This document shows positions 1 to 10,235 of a stretch of DNA of 64,000 nucleotides, in pieces (within the stretch, counting starts at the first letter, position 1; each line of letters starts with the position of its first letter). The DNA is from Pseudomonas sp. EpS/L25 (GTDB taxonomy: Bacteria; Pseudomonadota; Gammaproteobacteria; Pseudomonadales; Pseudomonadaceae), in contig NZ_LNUP01000002.1 of the NCBI RefSeq assembly GCF_001512295.1, forward strand, positions 586,027 through 650,026, written 5' to 3'. The notes under the pieces were generated by a model. The model worked only from the letters and a program-made list of their open reading frames with translations, did not search any database and was not told the DNA's origin. A program made the translations under genes and the position numbers.

Positions 1-37
1 GGCGCCTTACCGCGGTCGTGCCGAGTTCCGTAGCTAA
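1..37 (+). CDS. eno: Enolase, C-terminal tail only (partial)
   Basis: The reading frame from base 2 gives APYRGRAEFRS and then TAA at 35-37. This is the characteristic end of gammaproteobacterial enolase, the glycolytic 2-phosphoglycerate dehydratase. The rest of the gene lies before the window. Its position directly upstream of ftsB and ispD matches the eno-ftsB-ispD order known in Pseudomonas. Only eleven residues are visible, so the call rests on this tail plus gene order. Confidence 0.8.
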   Translation, partial: APYRGRAEFRS

Positions 38-100
38 GGGCTGCGCGAGTGCGGAGGCGGGGATTCGGTCCGTCGCCTCCTGAATCGTCTGACGAACCAC

Positions 101-155
101 AGGATAGATGCCCAGTTTACAAGCGTAGAGCTGGGCTTCTATCCTGTTTTCGTCT
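101..155 (+). terminator. Hairpin with T-rich tail between eno and ftsB
   Basis: AGGATAGATGCCCAG (101-115) pairs with CTGGGCTTCTATCCT (131-145), 14 of 15 bases matching, and is followed by GTTTTCGTCTTT. This is a probable intrinsic terminator of eno or an attenuator ahead of ftsB. The stem is long and only moderately GC-rich, so termination may be partial. Confidence 0.6.
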
Positions 156-203
156 TTGCTGCCGCCTTTGTGGCATCCATCGTCCACGAATCCGTTGCTA
201 TCC

Positions 204-482
204 ATGCGAAGTCCCTACTGGCTGTTTCCCTTCCTGCTCCTGCTGCTCGGCGGTCTCCAGTATCGCCTGTGGATCGGTGACGGCAGCTTCGCCCAGGTTC
301 GCGAACTCAAGCAGCAGATCGCTGAACAGAGCGGCGAGAACAAGCGCCTGCTGGAGCGCAACGAGATCCTCGAAGCCGAGGTCGTCGAGCTCAAGAAAGG
401 CATGGAGACCGTCGAGGAGCGTGCGCGCCACGAACTCGGCATGGTCAAACAGGGCGAAACCCTCTTTCTGCAATCCAAATAA
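204..482 (+). CDS. ftsB: Cell division protein FtsB
   Basis: Small bitopic inner-membrane protein of the divisome that joins FtsL and FtsQ and activates septal peptidoglycan synthesis. The 92-residue product begins MRSPYWLF, has one membrane segment at about residues 5-22, and then a long charged coiled coil (about 28-65) rich in Glu, Leu and Lys, as expected for the family. An in-frame ATG at 156 would add 16 residues not seen in FtsB proteins, so the start at 204 is chosen. Its stop TAA overlaps the ispD ATG by one base (TAATG), indicating translational coupling. Confidence 0.93.
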   Translation: MRSPYWLFPFLLLLLGGLQYRLWIGDGSFAQVRELKQQIAEQSGENKRLLERNEILEAEVVELKKGMETVEERARHELGMVKQGETLFLQSK

Positions 483-1183
483 TGTCCCTCCTGCCTTCCT
501 TCTGGGCGGTCATTCCCGCCGCGGGCGTGGGTACGCGGATGCGTGCCGACCGACCCAAGCAATACCTCGATCTGTGCGGCCGCAGCCTGCTGGAGCGTAC
601 CCTCGATTGTTTTCTCGACCACCCGCGACTGCGTGGCCTGGCGGTGAGCCTGGCGCCTGAAGATCCCTGGTGGCCGACGTTGGTTTGCGCCCGTGATGCT
701 CGCATCCTGCGGGCGCCGGGCGGCCGCGAGCGTGCCGACTCGGTGCTCGGCGGCCTGCTGCTGTTGAGCGAGCGTGGCGCTAGCGACGCTGACTGGGTGC
801 TGGTGCATGATGCCGCGCGGCCCAATCTGCGCCGTGATGATCTGGACCGCCTGCTGGCCGAGCTGGCCCAAGACTCGGTGGGTGGCCTCTTGGGCGTGCC
901 GGCACGGGATACCCTCAAGCGCGTCGGCCGTGATGGCCGGATCAGTGAAACCGTGGATCGTAGCCAGGTATGGTTGGCCTACACACCGCAGATGTTCCGT
1001 CTCGGCGCGCTACGCGAGGCGCTGAGCGCTGGCCTGGCAGCAGGCGCCGCCATCACCGACGAGGCCTCGGCCATGGAGTGGGCCGGGCATGCGCCGCGCC
1101 TGGTCGAGGGGCGGGCGGACAACATCAAGGTCACCACCCCTGAAGACCTACAGCGGCTGCAGGTGGTCTTCGCCAAAGGCTGA
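482..1183 (+). CDS. ispD: 2-C-methyl-D-erythritol 4-phosphate cytidylyltransferase
   Basis: Third step of the MEP isoprenoid pathway: couples MEP to CTP to give CDP-ME in the cytosol. The 233-residue protein carries the nucleotidyltransferase signature near its N-terminus (PAAGVGTRMRADRPKQYL), the VLVHDAARP segment at about residue 100, and the VTTPEDL motif near the C-terminus. Length is normal for the family. It is coupled to ftsB by a one-base overlap. The other MEP gene of the window, ispF, lies 3.4 kb downstream, split off by the formaldehyde genes. Confidence 0.96.
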   Translation: MSLLPSFWAVIPAAGVGTRMRADRPKQYLDLCGRSLLERTLDCFLDHPRLRGLAVSLAPEDPWWPTLVCARDARILRAPGGRERADSVLGGLLLLSERGASDADWVLVHDAARPNLRRDDLDRLLAELAQDSVGGLLGVPARDTLKRVGRDGRISETVDRSQVWLAYTPQMFRLGALREALSAGLAAGAAITDEASAMEWAGHAPRLVEGRADNIKVTTPEDLQRLQVVFAKG

Positions 1184-1229
1184 GATGCAGGCCACCAGAT
1201 GCCTTGACGAGACGGCGAGATCACTGCGC

Positions 1230-2132
1230 TCAGCCGCTGGCTGAACGGCGACCGCCTGGTCGCGGGCTGCTCAAGCCCTGTTTGAGGTGCTCTACCAGCA
1301 GCCTGATCTTCGGCGAGAGAAAGCGCCGCTGCGGATAGAGCGCCCAGACCGCGCTATTGGGTGGCTGCCGATTGTCCAGCAGGGCGCGCAACTCGCCCCG
1401 GGCCAGGTGCGGCAGCACATAGTAGTCCGGCAACTGGCACAGGCCGAAACCGCGCAGGGCGGCGTCCAGCACCGCCTGGCCGCTGTTGCAGCGCCACGAG
1501 CCCTGGACGCGGTGCAGCACCTCGCGGTCGTTTTCGCGAAAGCTCCAGATGTCGCTGGTGCCGACCAGGCAGCGGTGGCGGCTGAGTTCCGACAGGGTAT
1601 GAGGCGCGCCGAAGCGCTCCAGATAGCTCGGCGCGGCGCATAGATAGAGCTCGCGCGGCGCCAGGCGCGTCGCCACCAGGCGGGAATCGGCCAGGCGACC
1701 CAGGCGGATGGCCAGGTCGTAGCCTTCGTGAAGCAGGTCGACCGTGCGATTGGTCAGGTCCAGTTCCAGGCTCACCTCGGGATAGCGGGCGAGGAAGTCG
1801 TTGACCAGGGGGACGACGAATCTCTCGCCATAGGTAACAGCGCAGGTCATGCGGATCAGGCCTTTTGGCTGGCTGGAGAGATCACTCACCTCGCGCAGGG
1901 CTTCGTCGCGGGCCTCCTGCAGTCGGCGGCAGTGTTGCAGAAAGGTATGGCCGGCTTCGGTGAGCGCCACGCTGCGAGTGCTGCGATAGAGCAGGCGGGC
2001 TTGCAGGCGTTCTTCCAGCTTTGCGATCTGGCGGCTCACGTGGGAGGTCGAGGTGCCCAGGCGATCGGCGGCCCGGCCGAAGTGCAGGGTACTCGCCACC
2101 GCGACGAATTCGTCGATGCCCTCCCAGCCCAT
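1230..2132 (-). CDS. gfnR: LysR-family regulator next to the formaldehyde detoxification genes
   Basis: A 300-residue LysR-type regulator. Residues about 1-60 form the winged HTH (FGRAADRLGTSTSHVSRQI), followed by a substrate-binding-like effector domain. It is divergent from frmA-fghA, with about 105 bp between the starts. In P. aeruginosa the LysR gene in this position is known to me as gfnR, activator of glutathione-dependent formaldehyde detoxification. The name is transferred from position and family, not from a sequence search. It belongs to the CrgA-like branch of LysR proteins, by the look of the N-terminus. Confidence 0.8.
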   Translation of the reverse strand: MGWEGIDEFVAVASTLHFGRAADRLGTSTSHVSRQIAKLEERLQARLLYRSTRSVALTEAGHTFLQHCRRLQEARDEALREVSDLSSQPKGLIRMTCAVTYGERFVVPLVNDFLARYPEVSLELDLTNRTVDLLHEGYDLAIRLGRLADSRLVATRLAPRELYLCAAPSYLERFGAPHTLSELSRHRCLVGTSDIWSFRENDREVLHRVQGSWRCNSGQAVLDAALRGFGLCQLPDYYVLPHLARGELRALLDNRQPPNSAVWALYPQRRFLSPKIRLLVEHLKQGLSSPRPGGRRSASG

Positions 2133-3349
<1,217 letters not shown>

Positions 3350-3365
3350 TCACCAGGAGGGCGCC

Positions 3366-3458
3366 TTAGAAGCTGTTCACGATCTGCTGCGCGTCGGCCA
3401 AACGGCGTTGAAAATGCCTTGTTTGTCTCTAGCTCGCGAGATCGTGAACAGCTGCTTA
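3366..3458. repeat. Palindromic repeat, end-type B, between frmA and fghA
   Basis: Left end TTAGAAGCTGTTCACGATCT (3366-3385) is inverted as AGATCGTGAACAGCTGCTTA (3439-3458), with only two differences. GGCGCC flanks both outer ends. The inside carries GCTGCGCGTCGGCCAAACGGC, seen also in the elements at 7552 and 15983. It is the shortest well-preserved copy and lacks the TTTAC...GTAAA core of the longer ones. Likely a non-autonomous, transposase-dependent palindromic element. Confidence 0.8.
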
Positions 3459-3484
3459 GGGCGCCCTCTGCACGGGAGATGACC

Positions 3485-4333
3485 ATGAGTCTCGAACTGC
3501 TCTCCAGCAACAAGAGTTTCGGCGGCTGGCACAAACGCTATCGCCATCGCGCCCGCAGTCTCGACTGCGACATGACCTTCGCCGTCTACCTGCCGCCCCA
3601 GGCGGAAGCCCGCAGCGACCTGCCGGTGCTCTACTGGCTGTCGGGCCTGACCTGCACCGACGAGAACTTCATGCAGAAGGCCGGCGCCCAGCGCCTGGCC
3701 GCCGAGCTGGGCCTGGTACTGGTGGCGCCGGACACCAGCCCGCGCGGCGAGGGGGTACCGGACGATCCCGAGAAGGCCTGGGATTTCGGCCTGGGGGCGG
3801 GCTTCTACGTCAACGCCACCCAGCAGCCCTGGGCCAAGCACTACCGCATGCACGACTACGTGGTGGAGGAATTGCCGGCATTGATCGAGGCCAACTTCCC
3901 GGTCTCGGATCGCCGCGGCGTCAGCGGTCATTCCATGGGCGGCCATGGCGCCCTGATCTGCGCCCTGCGCCATCCGGGGCGCTATCGCTCGGTGTCGGCC
4001 TTCTCGCCCATCGTCAATCCGCTGGATTGCCCTTGGGGGCACAAGGCTTTCTCGAACTATCTGGGCGAGGATCGCACTGCCTGGGCGGAGTGGGATGCCT
4101 GCGCGCTGCTGGAGAAAGCCGAAGAGCGCCTGCCGCTGCTGATCGACCAGGGCGAACAGGACAGTTTCCTCGCCGAACAGCTCAAGCCCCAGGCCCTGCA
4201 GCGCGCGGCGGAAGCCGCGGGTCATCCGCTGGAGCTGCGCCTGCAGCCGGGCTACGACCACAGCTATTTCTTCGTCGCCAGCTTCATCGACGACCATCTG
4301 CGGCATCACGCGGCGGCCCTGTCGACCCCATAG
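3485..4333 (+). CDS. fghA: S-formylglutathione hydrolase
   Basis: Esterase-D family serine hydrolase that cleaves S-formylglutathione to formate and glutathione, completing the pathway begun by frmA. The product is 282 residues, beginning [15 protein letters not shown]. The nucleophile is Ser150 in GHSMGG and the catalytic histidine is probably H259 in [12 protein letters not shown] at 3475-3478 supports the start at 3485; an ATG two codons earlier is possible. Its TAG stop (4331-4333) is the first three bases of a palindromic repeat. Confidence 0.96.
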   Translation: MSLELLSSNKSFGGWHKRYRHRARSLDCDMTFAVYLPPQAEARSDLPVLYWLSGLTCTDENFMQKAGAQRLAAELGLVLVAPDTSPRGEGVPDDPEKAWDFGLGAGFYVNATQQPWAKHYRMHDYVVEELPALIEANFPVSDRRGVSGHSMGGHGALICALRHPGRYRSVSAFSPIVNPLDCPWGHKAFSNYLGEDRTAWAEWDACALLEKAEERLPLLIDQGEQDSFLAEQLKPQALQRAAEAAGHPLELRLQPGYDHSYFFVASFIDDHLRHHAAALSTP

Positions 4334-4475
4334 GCTCTGTACGAAAAGTCGCCGAGCGAAGGTTAGGCGAGGCGAAAAACGCTGAGGAAGCGGAGTTTAC
4401 GAGTGGTAAATGAGCATTCCGAAGCGTTTTTCAACGAAGCATCACCGAGCGCAGGCACTTTTGGTACAGAGCCTA
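4331..4475. repeat. Palindromic repeat, end-type A, starting at the fghA stop codon
   Basis: Perfect 12-bp terminal inverted repeats: TAGGCTCTGTAC (4331-4342) and GTACAGAGCCTA (4464-4475). The interior has GAGTTTACGAGTGGTAAATG, a small hairpin core also present in the elements at 7552, 10236, 10465 and (diverged) 15983. The outer TA may be a target duplication. The 145-bp element carries no gene. Confidence 0.85.
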
Positions 4476-4509
4476 AGGGCGACGGGAGCTGTTGCCAGCC
4501 GGTAGAATC

Positions 4510-4541
4510 GACGCCCTGTCATTCTCCAGGGCGTCTTTTTC
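4510..4541 (+). terminator. Intrinsic-terminator-like hairpin abutting the ispF start codon
   Basis: Perfect 9-bp stem GACGCCCTG (4510-4518) and CAGGGCGTC (4527-4535) followed by TTTTTC; the ispF ATG begins at 4542, the next base. The only Shine-Dalgarno-like bases before ispF (AGGGCG) lie inside the stem. It may terminate transcription from fghA, or control ispF expression. Confidence 0.75.
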
Positions 4542-5015
4542 ATGCGCATAGGTCACGGTTTCGACGTTCACGCCTTCGGTGAGGGCGACTTCATCATCCT
4601 CGGCGGCATTCGCATCCCCCACCACCATGGCCTGGTCGCCCACTCCGATGGCGACGTGCTGCTGCATGCCCTGGCCGATGCCCTGCTGGGCGCCGCGGCG
4701 CTGGGCGACATCGGCAAGCACTTCCCCGATACCGATCCGCGCTTCAAGGGCGCCGATAGCCGGGTGCTCTTGCGCCACGTGGTTGGCCTGGTGCGTCAGC
4801 AGGGCTGGCAGGTCGGTAACGTCGACGGCACCATCGCTGCCCAGGCGCCCAAGATGGCGCCGCACATCGAGGCCATGCGCCAGGCTATCGCCGAGGACCT
4901 GCAGGTCGAACTCGGCCAGGTAAACGTCAAGGCCACCACTACCGAGCGCCTGGGCTTCGTCGGGCGCGAAGAGGGTATCGCCGTGCACGCCTTGGCCCTG
5001 CTGCTACCACTATGA
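4542..5015 (+). CDS. ispF: 2-C-methyl-D-erythritol 2,4-cyclodiphosphate synthase
   Basis: Fifth step of the MEP pathway; homotrimeric zinc enzyme that cyclises CDP-ME 2-phosphate and releases CMP. The 157-residue product begins [12 protein letters not shown] with metal ligands Asp8 and His10. It contains the [11 protein letters not shown] and [10 protein letters not shown] segments and ends with the [13 protein letters not shown] motif. The family N-terminus fixes the start despite the lack of a normal RBS: a terminator-like hairpin ends one base upstream. The stop overlaps the truD start (ATGA). Confidence 0.97.
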   Translation: MRIGHGFDVHAFGEGDFIILGGIRIPHHHGLVAHSDGDVLLHALADALLGAAALGDIGKHFPDTDPRFKGADSRVLLRHVVGLVRQQGWQVGNVDGTIAAQAPKMAPHIEAMRQAIAEDLQVELGQVNVKATTTERLGFVGREEGIAVHALALLLPL

Positions 5016-6070
5016 CCGAAGACCAGCTGCTCGGGCCGCGCGCCCATGGCGAGCCCTGCGGCCGGGCGATCCTCAAGGCCAGTGCCGAAGACTTCCAGGT
5101 GGACGAGGTGCTGGACATCCCGCTCAGCGGCGATGGCGAGCACCTCTGGCTGTGGGTCGAGAAGCGTGGCCTCAATACCGAGGAGGCCGTGCGCCGCTTG
5201 GCGAGGGCCGCAGGTGTGCCGCAGCGGGCGATCAGCTATGCCGGACTCAAGGACCGCCAGGCGTTGACCCGCCAGTGGTTCAGCCTGCACCTGCCTGGCA
5301 AGATCGATCCGGATCTGACCGCCGCCTGCGACGAGACGTTGGTTATCCTCCAACAGGGTCGGCATCGCCGCAAACTGCAGCGTGGCGCCCATGCCGCCAA
5401 CGGCTTCCGCCTGCGCCTGACCGGACTCCAGGGCGATCCCGCGGCGCTGGAGGCCCGGTTGCAGGCCATCGCCGCCCAGGGCGTGCCCAACTACTTCGGT
5501 CCGCAGCGCTTCGGCTATCAGGGCAGTAATCTGGCCGATGCCCAGGATTGTGCCCGCCAGCAGCGTCTGCCCGAGCAGCGCAATCGCCGTTCGCGGACCC
5601 TGTCCGCCGCGCGCAGCTGGCTGTTCAATCAAGTCTTGGCGCAGCGCGTCGCCGCGGGTTCCTGGAACAGAGCCCAGGAGGGCGACCTACTGGCCTTCAC
5701 CGACAGTCGCAGCCATTTCCCGGCGACCGCCGCCGATATGACTGACCCGCGCCTGGCGGCCCTCGACCTGCACCCCACCGGCCCCCTGTGGGGTAAAGGC
5801 GAATCGCCAATACAGGGTCCGGCCGCCAGCCTCGAACAAAGCGTGGCAAGCGCCGCCGGAGAGCTGCCCGCCTGGCTGGCCGGTGCCGGCCTCTCGCATG
5901 AACGGCGCATCCTGCGCCTCCCCATCGGCGGCCTGACGTGGCATTATCCCGCTCCTGACATTCTGCAACTCGAATTCGTCCTGCCGGCCGGCTGTTTCGC
6001 CACCGCAGTGGTTCGCGAGCTGGTAACGCTCGGCGAGGCAGGGCAGACGGAACATCCATGCGACTTCTGA
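5012..6070 (+). CDS. truD: tRNA pseudouridine(13) synthase
   Basis: Converts uridine 13 of certain tRNAs, such as tRNA-Glu, to pseudouridine. The 352-residue length is normal for TruD. The catalytic aspartate is D81 in [14 protein letters not shown], and the family segment [14 protein letters not shown] is present at about residue 161. It overlaps ispF by four bases upstream and surE by 13 bases downstream, so these genes form one tight operon. Confidence 0.96.
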   Translation: MTEDQLLGPRAHGEPCGRAILKASAEDFQVDEVLDIPLSGDGEHLWLWVEKRGLNTEEAVRRLARAAGVPQRAISYAGLKDRQALTRQWFSLHLPGKIDPDLTAACDETLVILQQGRHRRKLQRGAHAANGFRLRLTGLQGDPAALEARLQAIAAQGVPNYFGPQRFGYQGSNLADAQDCARQQRLPEQRNRRSRTLSAARSWLFNQVLAQRVAAGSWNRAQEGDLLAFTDSRSHFPATAADMTDPRLAALDLHPTGPLWGKGESPIQGPAASLEQSVASAAGELPAWLAGAGLSHERRILRLPIGGLTWHYPAPDILQLEFVLPAGCFATAVVRELVTLGEAGQTEHPCDF

Positions 6071-6813
6071 TCGCCAACGACGATGGGGTACTGGCCCCCG
6101 GTATCGCCGCGCTGCATGCCGCGCTCGCCGCCCGTGCGGACTACGATTGCCAGGTGGTCGCGCCGCTCTATGACATGAGCGGCGTGAGCAGTGCCCTGAC
6201 GCTGGACCGGCCGCTGCACCCGCAGCGTTTGCCCAATGGCTACCTGGGCGTCAATGGCACGCCTACCGACTGCGTCCATCTGGGCCTGAACGGGCTGCTG
6301 GAAGAGACACCGGACATGGTGGTGGCCGGTATCAACCTGGGCGCCAACCTGGGTGACGACGTCCTCTATTCCGGTACCGTGGCCGCGGCCATGGAGGGAC
6401 GCTTCCTCAGCCGTCCGGCCATCGCCTTCTCGCTGGTCTCGCGCAGCGCGGATAACATGGCCGTGGCCGCGGAGATCGCCGCCCGCATCGTCGCCGTCCA
6501 TGAAAATTTCGACCTGCCGCCGCGCACCGTCCTCAACGTCAACATCCCGGACCTGCCGCTGGAGCGGATCAAGGGGCTGCAACTGACGCGCCTGGGCCAT
6601 CGTGCCCAGGCCAAGCCGCCGGTGCGCGAGATCAACCCACGCGGCAAGGTGGGCTACTGGATCTCGGTATCGGGCGATGCGGTGGATGGCGGACCGGGCA
6701 CCGACTTCCATGCCGTGCTGGAGGGCTATGTGTCGGTCACGCCACTGCAGTTCGATCGCACCTTCCGCGAGGGCTTCGCCGGGTTGGCGGGGCTTACGGA
6801 GCTGCTGGCATGA
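6058..6813 (+). CDS. surE: 5'/3'-nucleotidase SurE
   Basis: Metal-dependent nucleotidase and exopolyphosphatase associated with stationary-phase survival. The 251-residue protein starts [10 protein letters not shown] with the metal-binding Asp8-Asp9 pair, and has [12 protein letters not shown] and [17 protein letters not shown] further on. It lies in the classic surE-pcm-nlpD-rpoS order and overlaps both neighbours (13 bases with truD, four with pcm). Confidence 0.97.
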   Translation: MRLLIANDDGVLAPGIAALHAALAARADYDCQVVAPLYDMSGVSSALTLDRPLHPQRLPNGYLGVNGTPTDCVHLGLNGLLEETPDMVVAGINLGANLGDDVLYSGTVAAAMEGRFLSRPAIAFSLVSRSADNMAVAAEIAARIVAVHENFDLPPRTVLNVNIPDLPLERIKGLQLTRLGHRAQAKPPVREINPRGKVGYWISVSGDAVDGGPGTDFHAVLEGYVSVTPLQFDRTFREGFAGLAGLTELLA

Positions 6814-7490
6814 ATCAGGGGCAAGAGCATATGCAAAGACACGGCATCGGCATGACGTCCCAGCGTACCCGGGAACGGCTCATCCAGCGTCTCTACGAGG
6901 AGGGGCTGTCCAACGCCCAGGTGCTGGAGGTGATTCGTCGCACGCCGCGTCATCTGTTCGTCGACGAGGCCCTGGCCCACCGGGCCTACGAGGACACGGC
7001 GCTGCCCATCGGTCACAACCAGACCATCTCCCAGCCCTTCATGGTGGCGCGCATGACCGAGCTGCTGCTGGCCGGCGGTCCGCTGGACAAGGTCATGGAG
7101 ATAGGCACCGGTTCCGGCTACCAGACCGCCATCCTGGCGCAGACCGTGGAACGAGTGTTTTCCGTGGAGCGCATCCAGTCGCTGCAGGACCGTGCCAAGG
7201 AGCGTCTGCTCGAACTCAATCTGCGCAACGTGGTGTTCCGCTGGGGCGATGGCTGGGAGGGTTGGCCGGCCTTGGCGCCCTACAATGGCATCATCGTCAC
7301 CGCCGCGGCCCGCGAGGTGCCCCAGGCGCTGCTGGACCAACTGGCACCGGGTGGTCGGCTGGTCATTCCAGTCGGCGTGGACGAGGAACAGAAGCTCTTG
7401 CTGATCGTACGGCAGGACGACGGCTTCGTGCGCCACGAACTCAACGCGGTGCGTTTCGTCCCGTTGCTCAATGGGCCCTTGGCCCAGTGA
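6810..7490 (+). CDS. pcm: Protein-L-isoaspartate O-methyltransferase
   Basis: SAM-dependent repair of isoaspartyl residues in aged proteins. The product is 226 residues from the ATG that overlaps the surE stop. An internal ATG at 6855 ([14 protein letters not shown]) gives the 211-residue form typical of P. aeruginosa, so the start is uncertain. Visible motifs are the substrate loop [18 protein letters not shown] motif [12 protein letters not shown] and GGRLVIPVG near the end. Confidence 0.95.
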   Translation: MNQGQEHMQRHGIGMTSQRTRERLIQRLYEEGLSNAQVLEVIRRTPRHLFVDEALAHRAYEDTALPIGHNQTISQPFMVARMTELLLAGGPLDKVMEIGTGSGYQTAILAQTVERVFSVERIQSLQDRAKERLLELNLRNVVFRWGDGWEGWPALAPYNGIIVTAAAREVPQALLDQLAPGGRLVIPVGVDEEQKLLLIVRQDDGFVRHELNAVRFVPLLNGPLAQ

Positions 7491-7551
7491 GAGACCTGGG
7501 AACGTTACCGGTACGCCAGGCTCCAAGGCAGCCAGACGGCTGCGGTCGCCT

Positions 7552-7754
7552 GAGAACCTGTTTGCGATCTCGCGACCTGGAGCCAAACAAGGCGCAACGA
7601 CCATCGGGAGTAACAGCCAACGGCTGGCCCGAAGGGTGAGCGCTAGCGAATCAAATGGCTGAGAAAAGCGGAGTTTACAAAGGGTAAATGAGCATTCCGA
7701 AGCCATTTTCAACGCTGTTTGGCCGACGCGCAGCAGATCGTGAACAGGTTCTGA
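7552..7754. repeat. Palindromic repeat, end-type B, between pcm and nlpD
   Basis: AGAACCTGTTTGCGATCT near 7553 is inverted as AGATCGTGAACAGGTTCT (about 7735-7752). It contains the shared core GAGTTTACAAAGGGTAAATG. It occupies most of the 315-bp gap between pcm and nlpD, where no gene is apparent. About 203 bp; the longest B-type copy apart from the one at 10236. Confidence 0.75.
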
Positions 7755-7805
7755 GGCCGGCCGGATGACAGGACGGTACGAGATCAGACACGGCGGGAGG
7801 AACGG

Positions 7806-8705
7806 GTGAAGGCCCGAGCGCAAGGATTTTCAGGACGAGGGCGGGCGGGTTGGCTGGCAGGGTTGCTCGTGGCGCTGTTGCTGGCGGGTTGCTCCACCTC
7901 GGGTTCGCGAGCGCCGGTGGTCGAGCGCGGCGATGGCCGCGCCGGCGTGCCCCAGGTCACCTCCGGACAGTATCGCGTCAAGCGCGGTGACACCCTGTTC
8001 TCCATCGCCTCCCGGAATGGCTGGGAGTGGCGCGCCCTCGCCGCCCAGAATGGGCTCAGCGCGCCCTATGTTATCCATGTCGGCCAGGTCATTCGCTTCG
8101 GCAGCGGCTCGGCCACCACCGCCAGCAGCTCCAGCCGCATCACCCGGCGTCCGACGACCGTGGCTTCCGGTCCGGCACCGGGTAATCCGGTTGCCACCCC
8201 GGTCCCGATCCCGCCGCCAGTCACCTCGAATCCCACCGCCGTGACCCCGGTGGTGACCTCGAATCTGCCCGCCGCACCGCCGCCGACTCCGGTGACGCCG
8301 GCCCAGACCCCCACCCGCGACGTCCCTCAATCCGCCGCCGGCTGGGCTTGGCCGACGAAAGGTACCTTGATCAGTCGCTTCGGTGCCAGCAGCAGCCTGA
8401 ACAAGGGAATAGACATCGCCGGCCAGGAAGGACAACCCGTGATGGCCGCCGCCGATGGCACCGTGGTCTATGCGGGAAATGGTCTACGGGGTTATGGTGA
8501 ACTGGTTATCGTCAAACACAGCGAAACCTACGTCAGTGCCTACGGTCACAACCGTAGGTTGCTGGTTCGGGAAGGTGAGCGTGTCAAGATAGGGCAGACG
8601 ATTGCCGAGATGGGTTCGACCGGTACCGACAGGGTCAAGCTCCATTTCGAGATCCGCCGCCAGGGCAAACCGGTGGATCCCTTGCAGTTCCTGCCCAATC
8701 GCTGA
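7806..8705 (+). CDS. nlpD: Lipoprotein NlpD, LysM and degenerate LytM amidase activator
   Basis: Outer-membrane lipoprotein that activates the septal amidase AmiC. The 299-residue product has a signal peptide ending in the lipobox LLAGC, a LysM domain (about residues 58-98, RVKRGDTLFSIA), a Pro/Thr-rich linker, and a C-terminal M23/LytM domain (about 185-295). Two metal-ligand positions are replaced (NKGID instead of HxGxD, KLHFE instead of HLHFE). This is the expected degenerate, non-hydrolytic state of NlpD. The start is GTG, supported by GGGAGGAAC just upstream. The rpoS promoter usually lies inside this gene. Confidence 0.95.
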   Translation: MKARAQGFSGRGRAGWLAGLLVALLLAGCSTSGSRAPVVERGDGRAGVPQVTSGQYRVKRGDTLFSIASRNGWEWRALAAQNGLSAPYVIHVGQVIRFGSGSATTASSSSRITRRPTTVASGPAPGNPVATPVPIPPPVTSNPTAVTPVVTSNLPAAPPPTPVTPAQTPTRDVPQSAAGWAWPTKGTLISRFGASSSLNKGIDIAGQEGQPVMAAADGTVVYAGNGLRGYGELVIVKHSETYVSAYGHNRRLLVREGERVKIGQTIAEMGSTGTDRVKLHFEIRRQGKPVDPLQFLPNR

Positions 8706-8815
8706 TTCGCTAGGCGCCGACCCGATCCCGCAGTCCTTTGGGGGCGGGTCATGGCGCATCGGCAACGTATCGATACGCCCGGGCTCGAAGTACAGACGAG
8801 CAAGGGTTACTCAAG

Positions 8816-9808
8816 ATGATCCAGAACAAACAAGAAACCGAGTACGACCTCGGCGATGATGTCCTGCTTCTCGATTCCAATCCCTTCGGTGAGGAATCCG
8901 CAGATACCGCCATGGCCAAGGCGCTGTCCGGGCGCGGCAACCAGGTCGTCCGCGGGGCCAAGCTGGCCGACTACGGACGAGCACTGGACGCCACTCAGCT
9001 TTATCTCAACGAAATCGGCTTCTCGCCCTTGCTCTCGCCGGCGGAGGAGGTGCACTTCGCCCGCCTGGCCCAGCGCGGCGATCCCGCCGGTCGCAAGCGC
9101 ATGATCGAGAGCAACCTGCGCCTGGTGGTGAAGATCGCCAGGCGCTACATTAACCGCGGCCTGTCGCTGCTGGACCTGATCGAAGAGGGCAATCTCGGCC
9201 TGATCCGCGCGGTGGAGAAATTCGATCCCGAGCGCGGTTTCCGCTTCTCCACCTACGCCACCTGGTGGATTCGGCAGACCATCGAGCGGGCGATCATGAA
9301 TCAGACCCGCACCATTCGCCTGCCGATCCATGTGGTGAAGGAGTTGAATCTTCACCTGCGTGCCGCCCGGGAGTTGACCCAGAAGCTCGACCACGAGCCC
9401 TCCCCGGAGGAAATCGCGGCGCTGCTGGAGAAGCCGGTGGCTGACGTGAAGCGGGTAATGGGCCTGAACGAGCGCATCAGCTCGGTGGACATGGTGCTGG
9501 GGCCGGACTCCGAGAAGACCCTGCTCGATACCCTCACCGACGACCGGCCCACCGATCCCTGTGAATTGCTACAGGACTCCGACCTCAACCAGAGCATCGA
9601 CCAATGGCTGCTGGAACTGCCGGAGAAGCAGCGCGAGGTGGTGGTGCGCCGCTTCGGCCTGCGTGGTCACGAGGCCAGTACCCTGGAGGAGGTCGGCCAG
9701 GAGATAGGGCTCACCCGCGAGCGGGTCCGGCAGATCCAGGTCGAGGCGCTCAGGCGGTTACGGGAGATCTTCGAGCGCAATGGGCTGTCCAGCGATGCCC
9801 TGTTCTGA
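8816..9808 (+). CDS. rpoS: RNA polymerase sigma factor RpoS (sigma-38)
   Basis: Stationary-phase and general stress sigma factor. The product is 330 residues, close to the 334 of P. aeruginosa RpoS. Region 1.2 ([16 protein letters not shown]), region 2 ([30 protein letters not shown]), region 3 and the region 4 HTH ([20 protein letters not shown]) are all intact. The start [11 protein letters not shown] at 8816 is preferred over an upstream in-frame start at 8738, which would add residues outside the family pattern. It is followed by a strong terminator and by rsmZ. Confidence 0.97.
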   Translation: MIQNKQETEYDLGDDVLLLDSNPFGEESADTAMAKALSGRGNQVVRGAKLADYGRALDATQLYLNEIGFSPLLSPAEEVHFARLAQRGDPAGRKRMIESNLRLVVKIARRYINRGLSLLDLIEEGNLGLIRAVEKFDPERGFRFSTYATWWIRQTIERAIMNQTRTIRLPIHVVKELNLHLRAARELTQKLDHEPSPEEIAALLEKPVADVKRVMGLNERISSVDMVLGPDSEKTLLDTLTDDRPTDPCELLQDSDLNQSIDQWLLELPEKQREVVVRRFGLRGHEASTLEEVGQEIGLTRERVRQIQVEALRRLREIFERNGLSSDALF

Positions 9809-9852
9809 CCAACCTTGGCTTTGATCGCCGATAGCTGAATGCCAGCCAAACG

Positions 9853-9878
9853 AAGCCCGGATTTTCCCGGGCTTTTTT
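9853..9878 (+). terminator. Intrinsic terminator of rpoS
   Basis: AGCCCGG (9854-9860) pairs with CCGGGCT (9867-9873), followed by six Ts. It lies 45 bases after the rpoS stop. Confidence 0.85.
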
Positions 9879-9889
9879 CTGCGTGTTGT

Positions 9890-9907
9890 TGTAAGCCAGG
9901 GCTTACA
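9890..9907 (+). promoter_or_regulatory. GacA upstream activating sequence for rsmZ
   Basis: TGTAAGCCAGGGCTTACA is an exact match to the GacA box TGTAAG-N6-CTTACA known upstream of rsmY, rsmZ and rsmX in pseudomonads. Its centre lies about 184 bases before the inferred rsmZ start, the typical distance. Confidence 0.92.
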
Positions 9908-10047
9908 GGTTGCGTAAGCAGAAGACAGGGGCGGCTGCGGGACAGCACCGCTTGATCAGCAATACCAATAGACAAGTGCTTGCTGCATAACGGTTTTTTG
10001 TTTCCGGCCAAACACCTGCACGACGGTGTGAATCTTATCGTGGCAGA

Positions 10048-10075
10048 TTGCCAGTCTTGGAGGACAGGGTAATAT
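10048..10075 (+). promoter_or_regulatory. rsmZ core promoter
   Basis: TTGCCA (10048-10053) and TAATAT (10070-10075) are spaced by 16 bases. They place transcription start near 10082, just before the first GGA hairpin of the RNA. Confidence 0.7.
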
Positions 10076-10081
10076 CGGCTC

Positions 10082-10208
10082 TGTGTCTGGGACGACACGG
10101 ATCGGCAGGATGCGGATCGGGAACACTTCAGGACGAAGTTCACTAGGACGGTGACAGGAATTCAGGGACAGGGACGAAGGGGGCGGAGCGATCCGCCCCC
10201 TTTTTTTT
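10082..10208 (+). ncRNA. rsmZ: RsmZ, RsmA/RsmE-sequestering small RNA
   Basis: Regulatory RNA that titrates the translational repressors RsmA and RsmE, acting downstream of GacS/GacA. About 127 nt, with roughly ten GGA motifs. The first sits in a hairpin loop (GTGTC-TGGGAC-GACAC, from about 10083). The end is a perfect terminator hairpin, GGGGGCGGA and TCCGCCCCC flanking a short loop, followed by eight Ts. Position between rpoS and fdxA, the GacA box and the promoter all match known rsmZ loci. The 5' end is inferred, not mapped. Confidence 0.92.
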
Positions 10209-10235
10209 GCCCGGGCCTTTCCAACGATGCTTGGA

